DNA of 64,000 bases from Methylobacterium fujisawaense (GTDB lineage: Bacteria > Pseudomonadota > Alphaproteobacteria > Rhizobiales > Beijerinckiaceae), in assembly GCF_014138435.1 (NCBI RefSeq), contig NZ_JACJIM010000004.1, positions 617,364-681,363 on the forward strand, written 5' to 3'. The translations under genes were made by a program, and so were the position numbers. Numbering within the stretch: the first letter of the stretch is position 1; every line of letters begins with the position of its first letter. Under the pieces are notes generated by a model. It was not told the origin of the DNA, did not search any database, and worked only from the letters and a program-made list of their open reading frames with translations. This document shows positions 22,610 through 31,727 of this stretch, one piece after another.

Positions 22610-23524
22610 TTACAGGCCAAGCGGTCTCACCTCGCGGATCAGGTCGACGAGGAGCCGCAATCCCGTCGGCAACTGGCGACGTCCGGGATAGTAGAGGTGG
22701 AAGCCGGCCCCCGCGACGACCCAGTCTGCCAGCACGATGCGTAGCTCGCCGCGGGCGACTGACGGTCCGACGCAGGGTTCCGGAAGATAGGCAAGCCCGC
22801 CGCCCGCCGCCGCAAGGGTCAGGGCGAATTGCGTGTTGTCGAGCGTGACCGCCCCTGGAACGTCGAGCGCGATCGTCTCGCCCTCCCTCTCGAACTCCCA
22901 TCGGTAGAGGCTGTCGTCGCCGAGGCGGATGCGCAGGCATCGGTGAGCCGCGAGGTCGCGGGGATGATCGGGCGTCCCGTGGCGCTCAAGGTAGGACGGC
23001 CGACCGACCACGACCCAGCGCAGATCGGCCGACAGGCGCTGTGCCACCATGTCCTGGGGAACCGTTCCGCCATACCGAACGCCCGCATCGGCTCCGGCGT
23101 CCACCACGTCGAGCAGGTCGTTGGACACCCGGACGTCGATCTCGACCCGCGGATGGCGTTCGTGGAAGAGGGGCAGCACAGGGGCGAGCAGCAGCGTGCT
23201 CGCATGTTCGAGCACATTGAGGCGGATCCGGCCTGTGGCTTTGGCCGGCTCGCGGTGCTGATTGAGCAGGTCGAGTGCGCAGCCGATCGCTGCGAAAGGC
23301 GCATCCAGGGACGCGAGCAGATCTTCCCCTGCCGCGGTAAGGGTGACGCTGCGGCTGGTGCGGTTGACCAGCCGCACCCCGAGGCGCGCCTCCATCGATT
23401 TGAGCGCGTGGCTCAACGCGGAGGCGCTGACGCCAAGCTCCAGGCCCGCACGCCGAAAGTTGCGATGGCGCGCGATGGCGAGGAAGGTTCCGAGATCGGC
23501 GAGCTCGGTCCGATTGATGCGCAT
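22610..23524 (-). CDS. LysR-family transcriptional regulator
   Basis: The protein has 304 residues. The N-terminal winged helix (RHRNFRRAGLELGVSASALS then RLVNRTSRSVTLTAAGEDLL) is followed by a LysR substrate-binding domain (about 95-300) with VDAGADAGVRYGG. The layout resembles regulators of NADPH-dependent oxidoreductases. It stands directly upstream of the SDR-cupin pair on the same strand, so it may control them from its own promoter or be cotranscribed. The inducer is unknown. Confidence 0.9.
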   Translation of the reverse strand: MRINRTELADLGTFLAIARHRNFRRAGLELGVSASALSHALKSMEARLGVRLVNRTSRSVTLTAAGEDLLASLDAPFAAIGCALDLLNQHREPAKATGRIRLNVLEHASTLLLAPVLPLFHERHPRVEIDVRVSNDLLDVVDAGADAGVRYGGTVPQDMVAQRLSADLRWVVVGRPSYLERHGTPDHPRDLAAHRCLRIRLGDDSLYRWEFEREGETIALDVPGAVTLDNTQFALTLAAAGGGLAYLPEPCVGPSVARGELRIVLADWVVAGAGFHLYYPGRRQLPTGLRLLVDLIREVRPLGL

Positions 23525-23629
23525 CGAGGCAGTGGAAGGCCGGCGCGCGGGAAAGCAAGTCGTGCCGGATCCCGACTGCGCCGTTTCGAAAGCGGCCCCC
23601 GAGGCTGCCGAGCCGCGCGACCGCCGGCC

Positions 23630-24028
23630 CTAGGCCAACCGCAGCAGCAGCGCGATCGCCGCGATGGCCAAAGCCGCCATCGTCAGCAGGATGCCGCCGC
23701 CCCGGCAGGCGAACTGGCGCGGGGAGTTTGGGGGCGCGAACATCCCGATCGGGTGCAGGATCCGGCCGACCAGCAGGGCGATCAGCAGGGCCTGGACCAG
23801 AGTGTGGCCGCCGCCGCCCGCCTCCAGCAGGCCGATGACGATGAGCGCCAGGGGCACGTATTCCGCGAAATTGGCGTGCGAGCGGACGCGCTTGAGCATC
23901 GTCTCGTCGCCCCCGTCCCCGAACAGCACGTTGCCGGAGACGCGGCTCGCCATCACCCAGCCCGAGAGGCCGAGGTACACGAGGGCGAGCAGCCCGGCAA
24001 AGACGGCCGTGGTCGCGGGGAAGATCAT
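23630..24028 (-). CDS. MAPEG-family membrane protein
   Basis: The protein has 132 residues and four membrane helices. The loop RVRSHANFAEYVPLALIVIGLLE is the hallmark of the prokaryotic MAPEG family, here with RILHPIGMF in helix 3. Family members act in glutathione or eicosanoid-type metabolism in eukaryotes; bacterial functions are mostly unknown. It is divergent from pncC and belongs to the block that separates ispDF from pncC. Confidence 0.88.
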   Translation of the reverse strand: MIFPATTAVFAGLLALVYLGLSGWVMASRVSGNVLFGDGGDETMLKRVRSHANFAEYVPLALIVIGLLEAGGGGHTLVQALLIALLVGRILHPIGMFAPPNSPRQFACRGGGILLTMAALAIAAIALLLRLA

Positions 24029-24129
24029 GGATGGGTGTCTCCGATGGCGGCCGCCGGTCCTTGAGCCGGGCTCGGCCTTGGGTCACAACACGAGATAGGG
24101 CGCGGCCGCCCGACGGGAGCCCGTTCGCG

Positions 24130-24627
24130 ATGATCGAAGACGCAGAGCTTCTCGCGCGGGCCGAGGCGCTGGTGGCGGCCTTCGCGGCGGCCCGGCGCAC
24201 CATCGCCACGGCCGAATCCTGCACGGGCGGTCTCGTGGCGGGCCTGCTGACCGCGGTACCGGGTTCCTCGGCCGTCGTGGAGCGCGGGTTCGTCACCTAC
24301 TCGAACGAGGCCAAGGCCGAATCCATCGGTGTGCCGATGGATCTGATCCGCCAGCACGGTGCCGTGAGCGCGCCGGTGGCGGGAGCGATGGCCGCGGGCG
24401 CACTCGCCGCATCGCGGGCCTCCGTCGCGGTGGCGATCACCGGCATTGCCGGACCCGGCGGCGGCAGCGCCGAGAAACCGGTCGGACTCGTGCATTTCGG
24501 CCTCGCCCAGCGGGAGGGCGGCATCCGCCTTCTAGAGCGTCGCTACGGCGATCTCGGACGCGCGGGCATCCGCTGCGCCGCGGTCGCCGACGCCCTCGGC
24601 CTTCTGGAGAAGGCCATTCGCGGCTGA
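24130..24627 (+). CDS. pncC: Nicotinamide-nucleotide amidohydrolase PncC (CinA C-terminal domain)
   Basis: The protein has 165 residues from the ATG at 24130, with GGGAG about 13 bases upstream; the frame opens further upstream without a ribosome binding site. It is the stand-alone CinA C-terminal domain: TIATAESCTGGLVAG, then SSAVVERGFVTYSNEAK and GIAGPGGGSAEKPVGLVHFG. It deamidates nicotinamide mononucleotide to nicotinate mononucleotide for NAD recycling. The N-terminal CinA domain is absent, as is common. A flavin monooxygenase gene follows after 22 bp. Confidence 0.93.
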   Translation: MIEDAELLARAEALVAAFAAARRTIATAESCTGGLVAGLLTAVPGSSAVVERGFVTYSNEAKAESIGVPMDLIRQHGAVSAPVAGAMAAGALAASRASVAVAITGIAGPGGGSAEKPVGLVHFGLAQREGGIRLLERRYGDLGRAGIRCAAVADALGLLEKAIRG

Positions 24628-24649
24628 CCGCAACCCGGGAGGGACGTCC

Positions 24650-25867
24650 ATGGACAGGGTGACGACGCGCCTCTGCATCGTCGGCGGCGGCCCGGCCGGG
24701 ATGATGGCCGGACTGCTCTTCGCCCGCGCCGGGATCGACGTGACCGTCCTGGAGAAGCACGCGGATTTCCTGCGCGACTTCCGCGGCGACACGATCCACC
24801 CCTCGACCCTCGACCTGATGGACGAGCTGGGCTTCACGGAGCGCTTCCGCGCCCTCCCCCAGCGGCGTGTCGAGACCTTTTCGGGCGTCGTCGACGGACG
24901 CAGCTACCGGGTCGCCGATTTCAGCCGGCTGCCGACCCGGAACCGCTTCCTGTCCTTCATGCCGCAATGGGACTTTTTGGATTTTCTGGCCGGCGCGGCG
25001 GCCCAGTATTCGGGGTTCCGGCTGCTCCGCCGGACCGAGGCCCGCGATCTCATCGAGGCGGATGGTCGGATCGCGGGCGTGCGGGCCGAGGGGCCGGATA
25101 GGCCGGTGGAGATCCGGTCCGATCTCGTGCTCTGTGCGGATGGCCGTCACTCGCGGATGCGCGCGCGCGCGGGCTTTACCCCCCGGGCCTTCGGGGCGCC
25201 GATCGACGTGCTGTGGTTCCGCCTGCCGCGCCGGGATGGCGACCCGGAGGCGGCGGCCGGACGGTTCGGTCCGGGGCGGATCCTGATCACCCTCGACCGG
25301 GGCGACCTATGGCAATGCGCCTACGTGGTCCCGAAGGGCGGCGACGCGGAGCTCCGCGCGAAGGGCCTGCCGGCCTTCCGGGCGGCGGTGGCGGCGATCG
25401 CGCCGTTCCTGGCCGACCGCACCGCGGCCATCGCCGATTGGGACGACGTCAAGCTCCTGACCGTCACCGTCGACCGGCTCGACCGCTGGTACCGACCCGG
25501 GCTGCTCTGTATCGGCGATGCCGCGCACGCGATGTCGCCCGTGGGCGGCGTCGGGATCAACCTGGCGATCCAGGATGCGGTGGCGGCGGCCAACCTCCTG
25601 GTCGAGCCCCTGCGGGCCGGCCGGCTCTCGGAGGCCGATCTCGCCCGGGTCCAGGCCCGGCGGATGTTCCCGGTCCGGGCGACCCAGGCGCTCCAGCGGA
25701 TGATCCAGTCCCGGGTGATCGCCGCGTCCCTCGCGGCCGATGCGCCGTTCCGGGCGCCCCTGGCGCTGCGCCTCCTCGATGCCCTGCCGCGACTGCAGGT
25801 CCTGCCGGCGCGGATGATCGGCATGGGCGTGCGGCCCGAGCACGTGCGTGCGCCGCTGCGCGCCTGA
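24650..25867 (+). CDS. FAD-dependent monooxygenase (PHBH/UbiH-like fold)
   Basis: The protein has 405 residues with CGGGAGGG 5-12 bases upstream of ATG. The N-terminal Rossmann motif CIVGGGPAGMMAGLLFARAG binds FAD, LVLCADGRHSRMRARAG is the DG motif, and GDAAHAMSPVGGVGINLAIQDA is the second FAD-binding motif. RGDTIHPSTLDLMDELG resembles group A aromatic hydroxylases. The substrate is unknown; a role in quinone or aromatic metabolism is possible. It sits between pncC and the COQ10-type gene, so a ubiquinone-linked function would fit, but this is inference. Confidence 0.88.
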   Translation: MDRVTTRLCIVGGGPAGMMAGLLFARAGIDVTVLEKHADFLRDFRGDTIHPSTLDLMDELGFTERFRALPQRRVETFSGVVDGRSYRVADFSRLPTRNRFLSFMPQWDFLDFLAGAAAQYSGFRLLRRTEARDLIEADGRIAGVRAEGPDRPVEIRSDLVLCADGRHSRMRARAGFTPRAFGAPIDVLWFRLPRRDGDPEAAAGRFGPGRILITLDRGDLWQCAYVVPKGGDAELRAKGLPAFRAAVAAIAPFLADRTAAIADWDDVKLLTVTVDRLDRWYRPGLLCIGDAAHAMSPVGGVGINLAIQDAVAAANLLVEPLRAGRLSEADLARVQARRMFPVRATQALQRMIQSRVIAASLAADAPFRAPLALRLLDALPRLQVLPARMIGMGVRPEHVRAPLRA

Positions 25868-25942
25868 CGCCCCTTCCCCGAACGCGGCGGAGCCATCCAG
25901 GGCCGGCCCTGCGGGCTTCGCGGCGCGCGGTGACGGTGCGGC

Positions 25943-26401
25943 CTATGCTCCGGCGCCGTACATCCGGTTGGCGCGCCCCTCGAAGGCGTCGGTGAACTTG
26001 CGGAAGGCCCGGTCGAACATCGTGCCCATGAGGAGCCCCAGGGTGCGGCTCTTGAACTCGTAGGTGATGAAGAAGTCGACGTTGCACCCCCCGTTCGGCG
26101 CATCCTTGAAGAGCCAGCGGTTTTCCAGATGCCGGAACGGACCGTCGATATACTCGGCCACGATCTTGAGGTTCGCGGGATCGAGGGTGACCCGGGTGGT
26201 GAAGCGCTCGCGGATCGCCTTGTAGCCCACGCCCATCTCGGCGATCAGCACTTGGCCGCCGTCGGGCATGTCCTGGCGGCGGATGATCCGCAGGGATTCG
26301 CAGAGCGGCAGGAACTCGGGATAGCGCTCCACGTCGGCGACGAGGTCGTACATCTGCTGCGGCGTGTGCTTCACCGCGCGGGTGACCCGGAAGGACGGCA
26401 T
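25943..26401 (-). CDS. COQ10/RatA-type START-domain protein (coenzyme Q-binding)
   Basis: The protein has 152 residues. The polyketide-cyclase/START fold starts with MPSFRVTRAVKHTPQQMYDLVADVERYPEFLPLCE and ends with YEFKSRTLGLLMGTMFDRAF. The family includes yeast Coq10, a ubiquinone carrier, and bacterial RatA; chromosomal copies next to lipA in alphaproteobacteria are best seen as quinone-binding proteins, not toxins. There is no antitoxin gene beside it. It lies 15 bp after lipA, with which it is probably cotranscribed. Confidence 0.88.
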   Translation of the reverse strand: MPSFRVTRAVKHTPQQMYDLVADVERYPEFLPLCESLRIIRRQDMPDGGQVLIAEMGVGYKAIRERFTTRVTLDPANLKIVAEYIDGPFRHLENRWLFKDAPNGGCNVDFFITYEFKSRTLGLLMGTMFDRAFRKFTDAFEGRANRMYGAGA

Positions 26402-26416
26402 GGTGTTGGGATTTCC

Positions 26417-27400
26417 TCAGGCCGAGAGCGCGGGCGACAGTTTCGCGAGGCGGGCCGCCTGAAGGCGCGAAAAGTCCTCGCCGGCGTGGTGCGACGAGCG
26501 GGTGAGCGGTGTGGCCGAGACCAGCAGGAAGCCCTTGGCGTAAGCGGTGGTCTCGTAGGCCTTGAATTCGTCGGGCGGCACGAAGCGCACGACCTCGTGG
26601 TGCTTCTTCGACGGCTGCAGATACTGGCCGATGGTCAGGAAGTCGACGTCGGCCGAGCGCAGGTCGTCCATCAGCTGGAGCACCTCGTTCCGCTCCTCGC
26701 CGAGCCCGACCATGATGCCGGACTTGGTGAAGATCGTCGGGTCGAGCTCCTTCACCCGCTGGAGCAGGCGCACCGAGTGGAAGTAGCGGGCGCCGGGCCG
26801 CACCGTCAGATACTTGGCCGGGACCGTCTCGAGGTTGTGGTTGAACACGTCGGGCTTGGCGGCGACGACGACCTCCAGAGCCCCGTCCTTGCGCAGGAAG
26901 TCGGGGGTCAGGATCTCGACGGTCGTGCCGGGGCTCGCCCGGCGGATCGCCGCGATGGTGCGGGCGAAGTGCTCGGCGCCGCCGTCCTTCAGGTCGTCCC
27001 GGTCCACCGAGGTGATCACCACGTGGTGCAGGCCGAGCTTCGCCACCGAATCGGCGATCTTCTCGGGCTCCGCGGCGTCGAGGGCGTCGGGCAGGCCGGT
27101 GCGGACGTTGCAGAAGGCGCAGGCCCGCGTGCAGGTGTCGCCCATGATCATGAAGGTGGCGTGCCGCTTCTCCCAGCACTCGCCGATATTGGGGCAGCCG
27201 GCCTCCTCGCAGACCGTGACGAGGCCGTGCTCGCGCACGATCTTCTGCGTCTCGGTCCAGGCCTTGGAGCCGGGCGCCTTCACGCGGATCCAGTCCGGCT
27301 TCTTGGCCTGGACGGGCTGGTCAGGCCGGTGCGCCTTCTCGGGATGGCGCAGGCGCGCGGTGCGCGGATCGTTCTTCAGGATGTCGAGGACGACGGCCAT
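26417..27400 (-). CDS. lipA: Lipoyl synthase
   Basis: This radical-SAM enzyme has 327 residues. The auxiliary cluster ligands are in [13 protein letters not shown] and the SAM cluster ligands in [13 protein letters not shown]. The C-terminal [10 protein letters not shown] carries the conserved Arg-Ser-Ser motif that supplies the serine ligand. It inserts two sulphurs into octanoyl groups on the E2 and H proteins of ketoacid dehydrogenases and glycine cleavage. It is followed by the COQ10-type gene, the standard order in this lineage. Confidence 0.97.
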   Translation of the reverse strand: MAVVLDILKNDPRTARLRHPEKAHRPDQPVQAKKPDWIRVKAPGSKAWTETQKIVREHGLVTVCEEAGCPNIGECWEKRHATFMIMGDTCTRACAFCNVRTGLPDALDAAEPEKIADSVAKLGLHHVVITSVDRDDLKDGGAEHFARTIAAIRRASPGTTVEILTPDFLRKDGALEVVVAAKPDVFNHNLETVPAKYLTVRPGARYFHSVRLLQRVKELDPTIFTKSGIMVGLGEERNEVLQLMDDLRSADVDFLTIGQYLQPSKKHHEVVRFVPPDEFKAYETTAYAKGFLLVSATPLTRSSHHAGEDFSRLQAARLAKLSPALSA

Positions 27401-27485
27401 GGGTCGGGGGCTGCCACACCGCGGGGAGGCGCCCGTGGGCGCGGTCGGGATCGCCCTGACTTAAGGCCCAAGGCGTCGCGCCGCA

Positions 27486-27519
27486 AACCGCCGCGACGCC
27501 GGGCCGCCCCGCGGCGGTT
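27486..27519 (-). terminator. 10-bp hairpin downstream of glpF
   Basis: The arms at 27486-27495 and 27510-27519 are perfectly complementary (10 bp), with a 14-base loop. The hairpin lies about 20 bases after the glpF stop codon. Only a short T run follows on the minus strand, so termination strength is uncertain. Confidence 0.4.
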
Positions 27520-27537
27520 GAGGGTGCGGGATTTCCG

Positions 27538-28269
27538 TCAGATCCCGAGCAGGCGTACGAACAGCCCGGCCAGCACGGCCCCGACCACGGGGCCGGCCAC
27601 GGGAATCAGCGCGTAGCCCCAGTCGGAGGAGCCCTTGCCGGCGATGGGCAGGACCGCGTGGGCGATGCGCGGCCCGAGGTCGCGGGCCGGGTTGATGGCG
27701 TAGCCGGTGGTGCCGCCGAGCGACAGGCCGATGCCCCAGACCAGCATGCCGACCATGTAGGGCGCGACGCCCCGCGGGATCGCCCCCGCGGAACCCAGCG
27801 TGGTGGTCACGAGGGCGGAGATCGTCAGGATCAGGAAGAAGGTCGCGATGATCTCGGAGAGCCAGTTGGCCTTGGCGTCGCGGATCGCCGGACCGGTGCA
27901 GAAGCAGGCGAGCTTGAGGCCGGTATCCTGGGTCGCGCCCCAATGCGGCAGATAGTGGAGCCAGACGATCACGGCGCCCACGAAGGCGCCGAGCATCTGG
28001 GCGGGAATGTAGGTGGCAAGCTTGCTGAAATCGCCTGAACTGACGGCGCCCGCCACCGTGACCGCGGGGTTGATGTGGGCGTCGGCGCTGCCGGTGGCGT
28101 TGGCCACGAAGACCCCGGCGAGGACCGCGAAGGCCCAGCCCGCCGTGATGGCGATCCAGCCGGCATTCTCGCCCTTGGAATGCTTGAGCAGGGCGCCCGC
28201 GACCACGCCGTCGCCGAGCACGATCAAGGTCATCGTACCCAGGAATTCGCCCAGGAATGGTGATGTCAT
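27538..28269 (-). CDS. glpF: Glycerol facilitator, aquaporin family
   Basis: The protein has 243 residues from the ATG at 28269, with GGGGGAG about 8-14 bases upstream; the upstream in-frame ATG at 28347 would add a non-family sequence. It has six membrane helices and two half-helices with NPA motifs: AHINPAVTVAG near 65-75 and AINPARDLGPR near 195-205. The Asp after the second NPA (NPARD) is the mark of glyceroporins rather than water channels. It is last in the order glpR-glpD-glpK-glpF and is separated from glpK by a 280-bp gap containing a repeat element. Confidence 0.93.
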   Translation of the reverse strand: MTSPFLGEFLGTMTLIVLGDGVVAGALLKHSKGENAGWIAITAGWAFAVLAGVFVANATGSADAHINPAVTVAGAVSSGDFSKLATYIPAQMLGAFVGAVIVWLHYLPHWGATQDTGLKLACFCTGPAIRDAKANWLSEIIATFFLILTISALVTTTLGSAGAIPRGVAPYMVGMLVWGIGLSLGGTTGYAINPARDLGPRIAHAVLPIAGKGSSDWGYALIPVAGPVVGAVLAGLFVRLLGI

Positions 28270-28374
28270 AGTCTTGTCTCCCCCGTTCGCTGCTTTTTTG
28301 TAAGAGTTAAAAGCTTGTGCGAGCGTGTGGCCGCCGAAGGCGGTCACCGAATGTCCGACCGTTTCCGGTCTTCA

Positions 28375-28485
28375 CCCGCATCCTGAGATGCGGGCGCGGA
28401 GCGGCCGCCTGGAAAGAGCCTCCAGCCGGCCGCGCGATCTGTGGAGGCCTCCTTCGAGGCGGCTGCGCCCCACCTCAGGATGAGG
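28375..28485. repeat. REP-like palindromic element between glpK and glpF
   Basis: A hairpin with 8-bp arms (CCCGCATC at 28375-28382 and GATGCGGG at 28387-28394, loop CTGA) and a second one (CCTCA at 28473-28477 with TGAGG at 28481-28485) share an inverted 9-mer. CATCCTGAG at 28379-28387 is the exact reverse complement of CTCAGGATG at 28474-28482. The GC-rich spacer has further local palindromes. This is the shape of an interspersed REP/BIME-type element. It may stabilise or process the glpK-glpF transcript. Confidence 0.6.
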
Positions 28486-28549
28486 TCGCGGTGGGCGGGA
28501 TCGGATCACGACGGACCCCGAGCCCGCGCACGGGCCCGAGAGCCGTTCG

Positions 28550-30055
28550 TCAATCCTCGTCGGTCTTCCAGTCGAAGGAGCGCTGCACCGCCCGGCCCCA
28601 GGCCGCGGCGATCTTCTCGCGCTGGCCGGCATCCATCTTCGGCGTCCAGCGCTTGTCGACGCCCCAGTTGCGCTTGAGATCGTCGAGCCCCTTCCAGTAG
28701 CCGACCGCGAGGCCCGCCGCGTAGGCGGCGCCGAGCGCGGTGGTCTCGGCCACCTTCGGGCGCACGACCGGCACGTCGAGCAGGTCGGACTGGAACTGCA
28801 TGAGCGTGTTGTTGGCGACCATGCCGCCATCGGCCCGCAGCTCCTTCACCGGGATGCCGGAATCCTTGGCCATGGCCTGCAGCACCTCGCGGGTCTGGAA
28901 GGCGGTCGCCTCCAGCACCGAGCGGGCGATGTGGCCCCGGTTGACGTAGCGGGTGAGCCCGATGATCAGGCCGCGGGCGCCCTCGTTCCAGTGCGGGGCG
29001 TAGAGCCCCGAGAAGGCCGGCACGAAGTAGACGCCGCCATTGTCCTCGACCGTCGTGGCGAGCGTCTCGACCTCGGCGGAATCCTTGATCATGTGCAGGT
29101 TGTCGCGCAGCCACTGCACCAGGGCACCCGTGATGGCGATCGAGCCTTCGAGGGCGTAGGCCGGCTTCTGCCCGTCGAGGCGGTAGGCCAGCGTGGTGAC
29201 GAGGCCGGCCTTCGACGGGACCGGCTCGGTGCCGGTGTTCATCAGCGCGAAGCAGCCGGTGCCGTAGGTGTTCTTGGCCTCGCCCGGCGCGAAGCAGGTC
29301 TGGCCGAACAGCGCCGCCTGCTGGTCGCCCAGGATGCCGGCGATCGGCACGCCGGCGAAGGGCGCCTTGGTCTCCCCGTAGACCTCGCTCGACGAGACGA
29401 TCTTCGGCAGCATCGCCCGCGGGATGCCGAAGGTCTCAAGCATGCCGTCGTCCCAGTCGAGGGTCTTGAGCGACATGAGCTGCGTGCGGCTGGCATTGGT
29501 CACGTCGGTGACGTGAAGGCCGCCCGCCGTCCCGCCGGTCAGGTTCCAGACGAGCCAGGTGTCGATGTTGCCGAACAGCACGTCGCCGGCTTCGGCCTTC
29601 TCCCGGGCCCCCGCGACGTGGTCGAGGAGCCAGCGGAGTTTGAGTCCGGAGAAATAGCTCGCCAGCGGCAGGCCGGTGAGGTCCCGGAACCGGTCGCGGC
29701 CGCCGTCGCGGGCAAACTCGCCCACCAGCCGGTCGTTGCGGGTGTCCTGCCAGACCAGGGCATTGTGCAGGGGCTTGCCGGTCGTCCGGTCCCAGATCAG
29801 CGTGGTCTCGCGCTGGTTGGTGATGCCCACGGCCGCCAGATCGGAGGGCTGGAGCCCGCCTTTCTCCAGCGCCTCGCGCATCACCGCCTGCGTCTTGGTC
29901 CAGATCTCGCCGGCGTCATGCTCGACGTGGCCCGGCGCCGGGTAGATCTGCGCATGCTCGGCCTGGGCCAGCGCGATCACGCTGCCCTCGCGGTCGAACA
30001 CGATGAAGCGGCTGCTCGTGGTGCCCTGGTCGATGGCCCCGACGTAACGGCTCAT
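28550..30055 (-). CDS. glpK: Glycerol kinase
   Basis: This FGGY-family kinase has 501 residues. The N-terminal phosphate-binding [16 protein letters not shown] is intact, followed by [20 protein letters not shown] and [20 protein letters not shown]. The C-terminal domain has the [15 protein letters not shown] nucleotide-binding segment. It phosphorylates glycerol to sn-glycerol 3-phosphate using ATP. It follows glpD by 55 bp and precedes the facilitator gene. Confidence 0.97.
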   Translation of the reverse strand: MSRYVGAIDQGTTSSRFIVFDREGSVIALAQAEHAQIYPAPGHVEHDAGEIWTKTQAVMREALEKGGLQPSDLAAVGITNQRETTLIWDRTTGKPLHNALVWQDTRNDRLVGEFARDGGRDRFRDLTGLPLASYFSGLKLRWLLDHVAGAREKAEAGDVLFGNIDTWLVWNLTGGTAGGLHVTDVTNASRTQLMSLKTLDWDDGMLETFGIPRAMLPKIVSSSEVYGETKAPFAGVPIAGILGDQQAALFGQTCFAPGEAKNTYGTGCFALMNTGTEPVPSKAGLVTTLAYRLDGQKPAYALEGSIAITGALVQWLRDNLHMIKDSAEVETLATTVEDNGGVYFVPAFSGLYAPHWNEGARGLIIGLTRYVNRGHIARSVLEATAFQTREVLQAMAKDSGIPVKELRADGGMVANNTLMQFQSDLLDVPVVRPKVAETTALGAAYAAGLAVGYWKGLDDLKRNWGVDKRWTPKMDAGQREKIAAAWGRAVQRSFDWKTDED

Positions 30056-30110
30056 CGTTCCCTCCCCTGTGATGCCCGACCGGTCTGGCGCCGGATCGAG
30101 GCCGAAAAGA

Positions 30111-31643
30111 TCAGGCCGCCTCGGCCTTGCGGTCGAGGTAGGCGGTCAGGCGCGCCGCGCTGTCCGCGCTGGTGCGCAGGCCGAGCTTGGAGCGCCGCCA
30201 GAGGATGTCCTCGGCGGTCACGGCCCATTCCTCGGTGCGCAGGTAATCGACCTCGGCCGCCGTGAGCCCGCCGTCGAAGACCTCGCCGAGATCGGCCATG
30301 GATTGCGCGGTCCCGACGATGTCCCGGGCCCGGGTGCCGTAGGCGCGGGCGAGGCGCCGGGCGGTCTCGTCGGGCAGGAACGGCTTCTCGGCCCTCAGCT
30401 TGGCGAGGAACTGGTCGAAATCGGCATCCTTCATGGCGCCCCCGGGCAGGACCGCGTCGCCGGTCCAGGCCTTCCTGAGCGCCGGGAAGTACGGCTTCAG
30501 CTTCTCCAGCGCGTGCTCGGCGAGCCGCCGGTAGGTGGTGATCTTGCCGCCGAAGACCGAGAGTACCGCCGCCCGTCCGCCCTGGTCCTCGACGTCGAGG
30601 ACGTAGTCGCGGGTCACCGCCGAGGCGTTCTCGGCCGCGTCGTCGTAGAGCGGGCGCACGCCCGAATAGCTCCAGACCACATCGGCCGGGGTGATCTTGG
30701 TGTCGAAGGAGCGGTTGATGCAGCCGCACAGGTAGTCGGTCTCTTCCGGCGAGATCGAGACCGCGCCGGGCTCGCCCTCGTAGGGGACGTCGGTGGTGCC
30801 GATCAGCGTGAAGTCCCGTTCGTAGGGAATCGCGAAGATGATGCGCTTGTCGGGCTGCTGCAGGATGTAGGCCTGATCGCCCGCGAACAGGCGCTTGACC
30901 ACGATGTGGCTGCCCTTGATCAGGCGGACCGCCGCGCGGCTGTTGATGCCCAGCGTGCCGCCGAGCGTCTCGCTGACCCAGGGGCCGGCGGCATTCACCA
31001 CCGCCCTGGCCCGGACGGTGCGCTCGGTCCCGCCGCGCTCGTCGCGCAGCGTCGCGACCCAGCCGTCGCCCTCGCGCCGGGCCGAGACGACGCCGGTGCG
31101 GGTCAGCACCGTGGCGCCGCGCTCGCGGGCATCCATGGCGTTGAGCACGACCAGGCGGCTGTCCTCGACCCAGCAGTCGGAATAGACGAAGCCGCGCTTG
31201 AGGCGCTTCTGCAGCGGCGCGCCGTAATCGGAGCTGCGCAGGTCGACGCCGTGGGAGCCCGGCAGCGTCCGCAGCCGCGCCAGATGATCGTAGAGGAACA
31301 GGCCGAGCCGCAGCATCCAGGCCGGGCGCAGGCCCTCGTCGTGGGGCAGCACGAAGCGCAGCGGCCAGATCACGTGCGGCGCGAGCCGTAGCAGCCGTTC
31401 GCGCTCCGCGAGCGCCTCCCGGACGAGGCGGAACTCGTAATATTCGAGGTAGCGCAGGCCGCCATGGATCAGCTTCGTCGAGGAGGACGACGTGAATCCC
31501 GCGAGATCCCCGCGCTCGGCCAGCAGGACCGACAGGCCCCGGCCGGCTGCGTCCCGGGCGATGCCGGTGCCGTTGATGCCGCCGCCGACGATCAGGAGAT
31601 CGTAGGCGTCGGACGGCTCGCGCTGGCGCGTTGCTGCCGCCAT
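30111..31643 (-). CDS. glpD: Aerobic glycerol-3-phosphate dehydrogenase
   Basis: The protein has 510 residues from the ATG at 31643, with GGAGG about 6 bases upstream. The N-terminal FAD site ([19 protein letters not shown]) and [13 protein letters not shown] are diagnostic; [11 protein letters not shown] and the C-terminal domain of GlpD are present. It oxidises glycerol 3-phosphate to dihydroxyacetone phosphate at the membrane and passes electrons to quinone. It lies 84 bp after glpR, and a GlpR-type operator is in the gap. Confidence 0.96.
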   Translation of the reverse strand: MAAATRQREPSDAYDLLIVGGGINGTGIARDAAGRGLSVLLAERGDLAGFTSSSSTKLIHGGLRYLEYYEFRLVREALAERERLLRLAPHVIWPLRFVLPHDEGLRPAWMLRLGLFLYDHLARLRTLPGSHGVDLRSSDYGAPLQKRLKRGFVYSDCWVEDSRLVVLNAMDARERGATVLTRTGVVSARREGDGWVATLRDERGGTERTVRARAVVNAAGPWVSETLGGTLGINSRAAVRLIKGSHIVVKRLFAGDQAYILQQPDKRIIFAIPYERDFTLIGTTDVPYEGEPGAVSISPEETDYLCGCINRSFDTKITPADVVWSYSGVRPLYDDAAENASAVTRDYVLDVEDQGGRAAVLSVFGGKITTYRRLAEHALEKLKPYFPALRKAWTGDAVLPGGAMKDADFDQFLAKLRAEKPFLPDETARRLARAYGTRARDIVGTAQSMADLGEVFDGGLTAAEVDYLRTEEWAVTAEDILWRRSKLGLRTSADSAARLTAYLDRKAEAA

Positions 31644-31699
31644 GGTTCCTCCAAGGCCGCCCTGATGGCGGGTTGGCATAATATTGACACGGCCGTGTG

Positions 31700-31715
31700 T
31701 TTTCGCAAGCGAAAA
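31700..31715. promoter_or_regulatory. Putative GlpR operator upstream of glpD
   Basis: A perfect palindrome TTTTCGC-AA-GCGAAAA lies in the glpR-glpD gap and contains the core TTCG-N4-CGAA at 31702-31713. The same core occurs twice upstream of glpR. It is close to the known GlpR consensus half-site (ATGTTCG), so glpD is probably under direct repression. Confidence 0.65.
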
Positions 31716-31727
31716 AATGGATGTTCG

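Noticed and set aside
25943..26401. RatA-type toxin of a toxin-antitoxin pair
   Set aside because: There is no antitoxin gene beside it; START-domain proteins next to lipA in this lineage are better explained as COQ10-type quinone-binding proteins.
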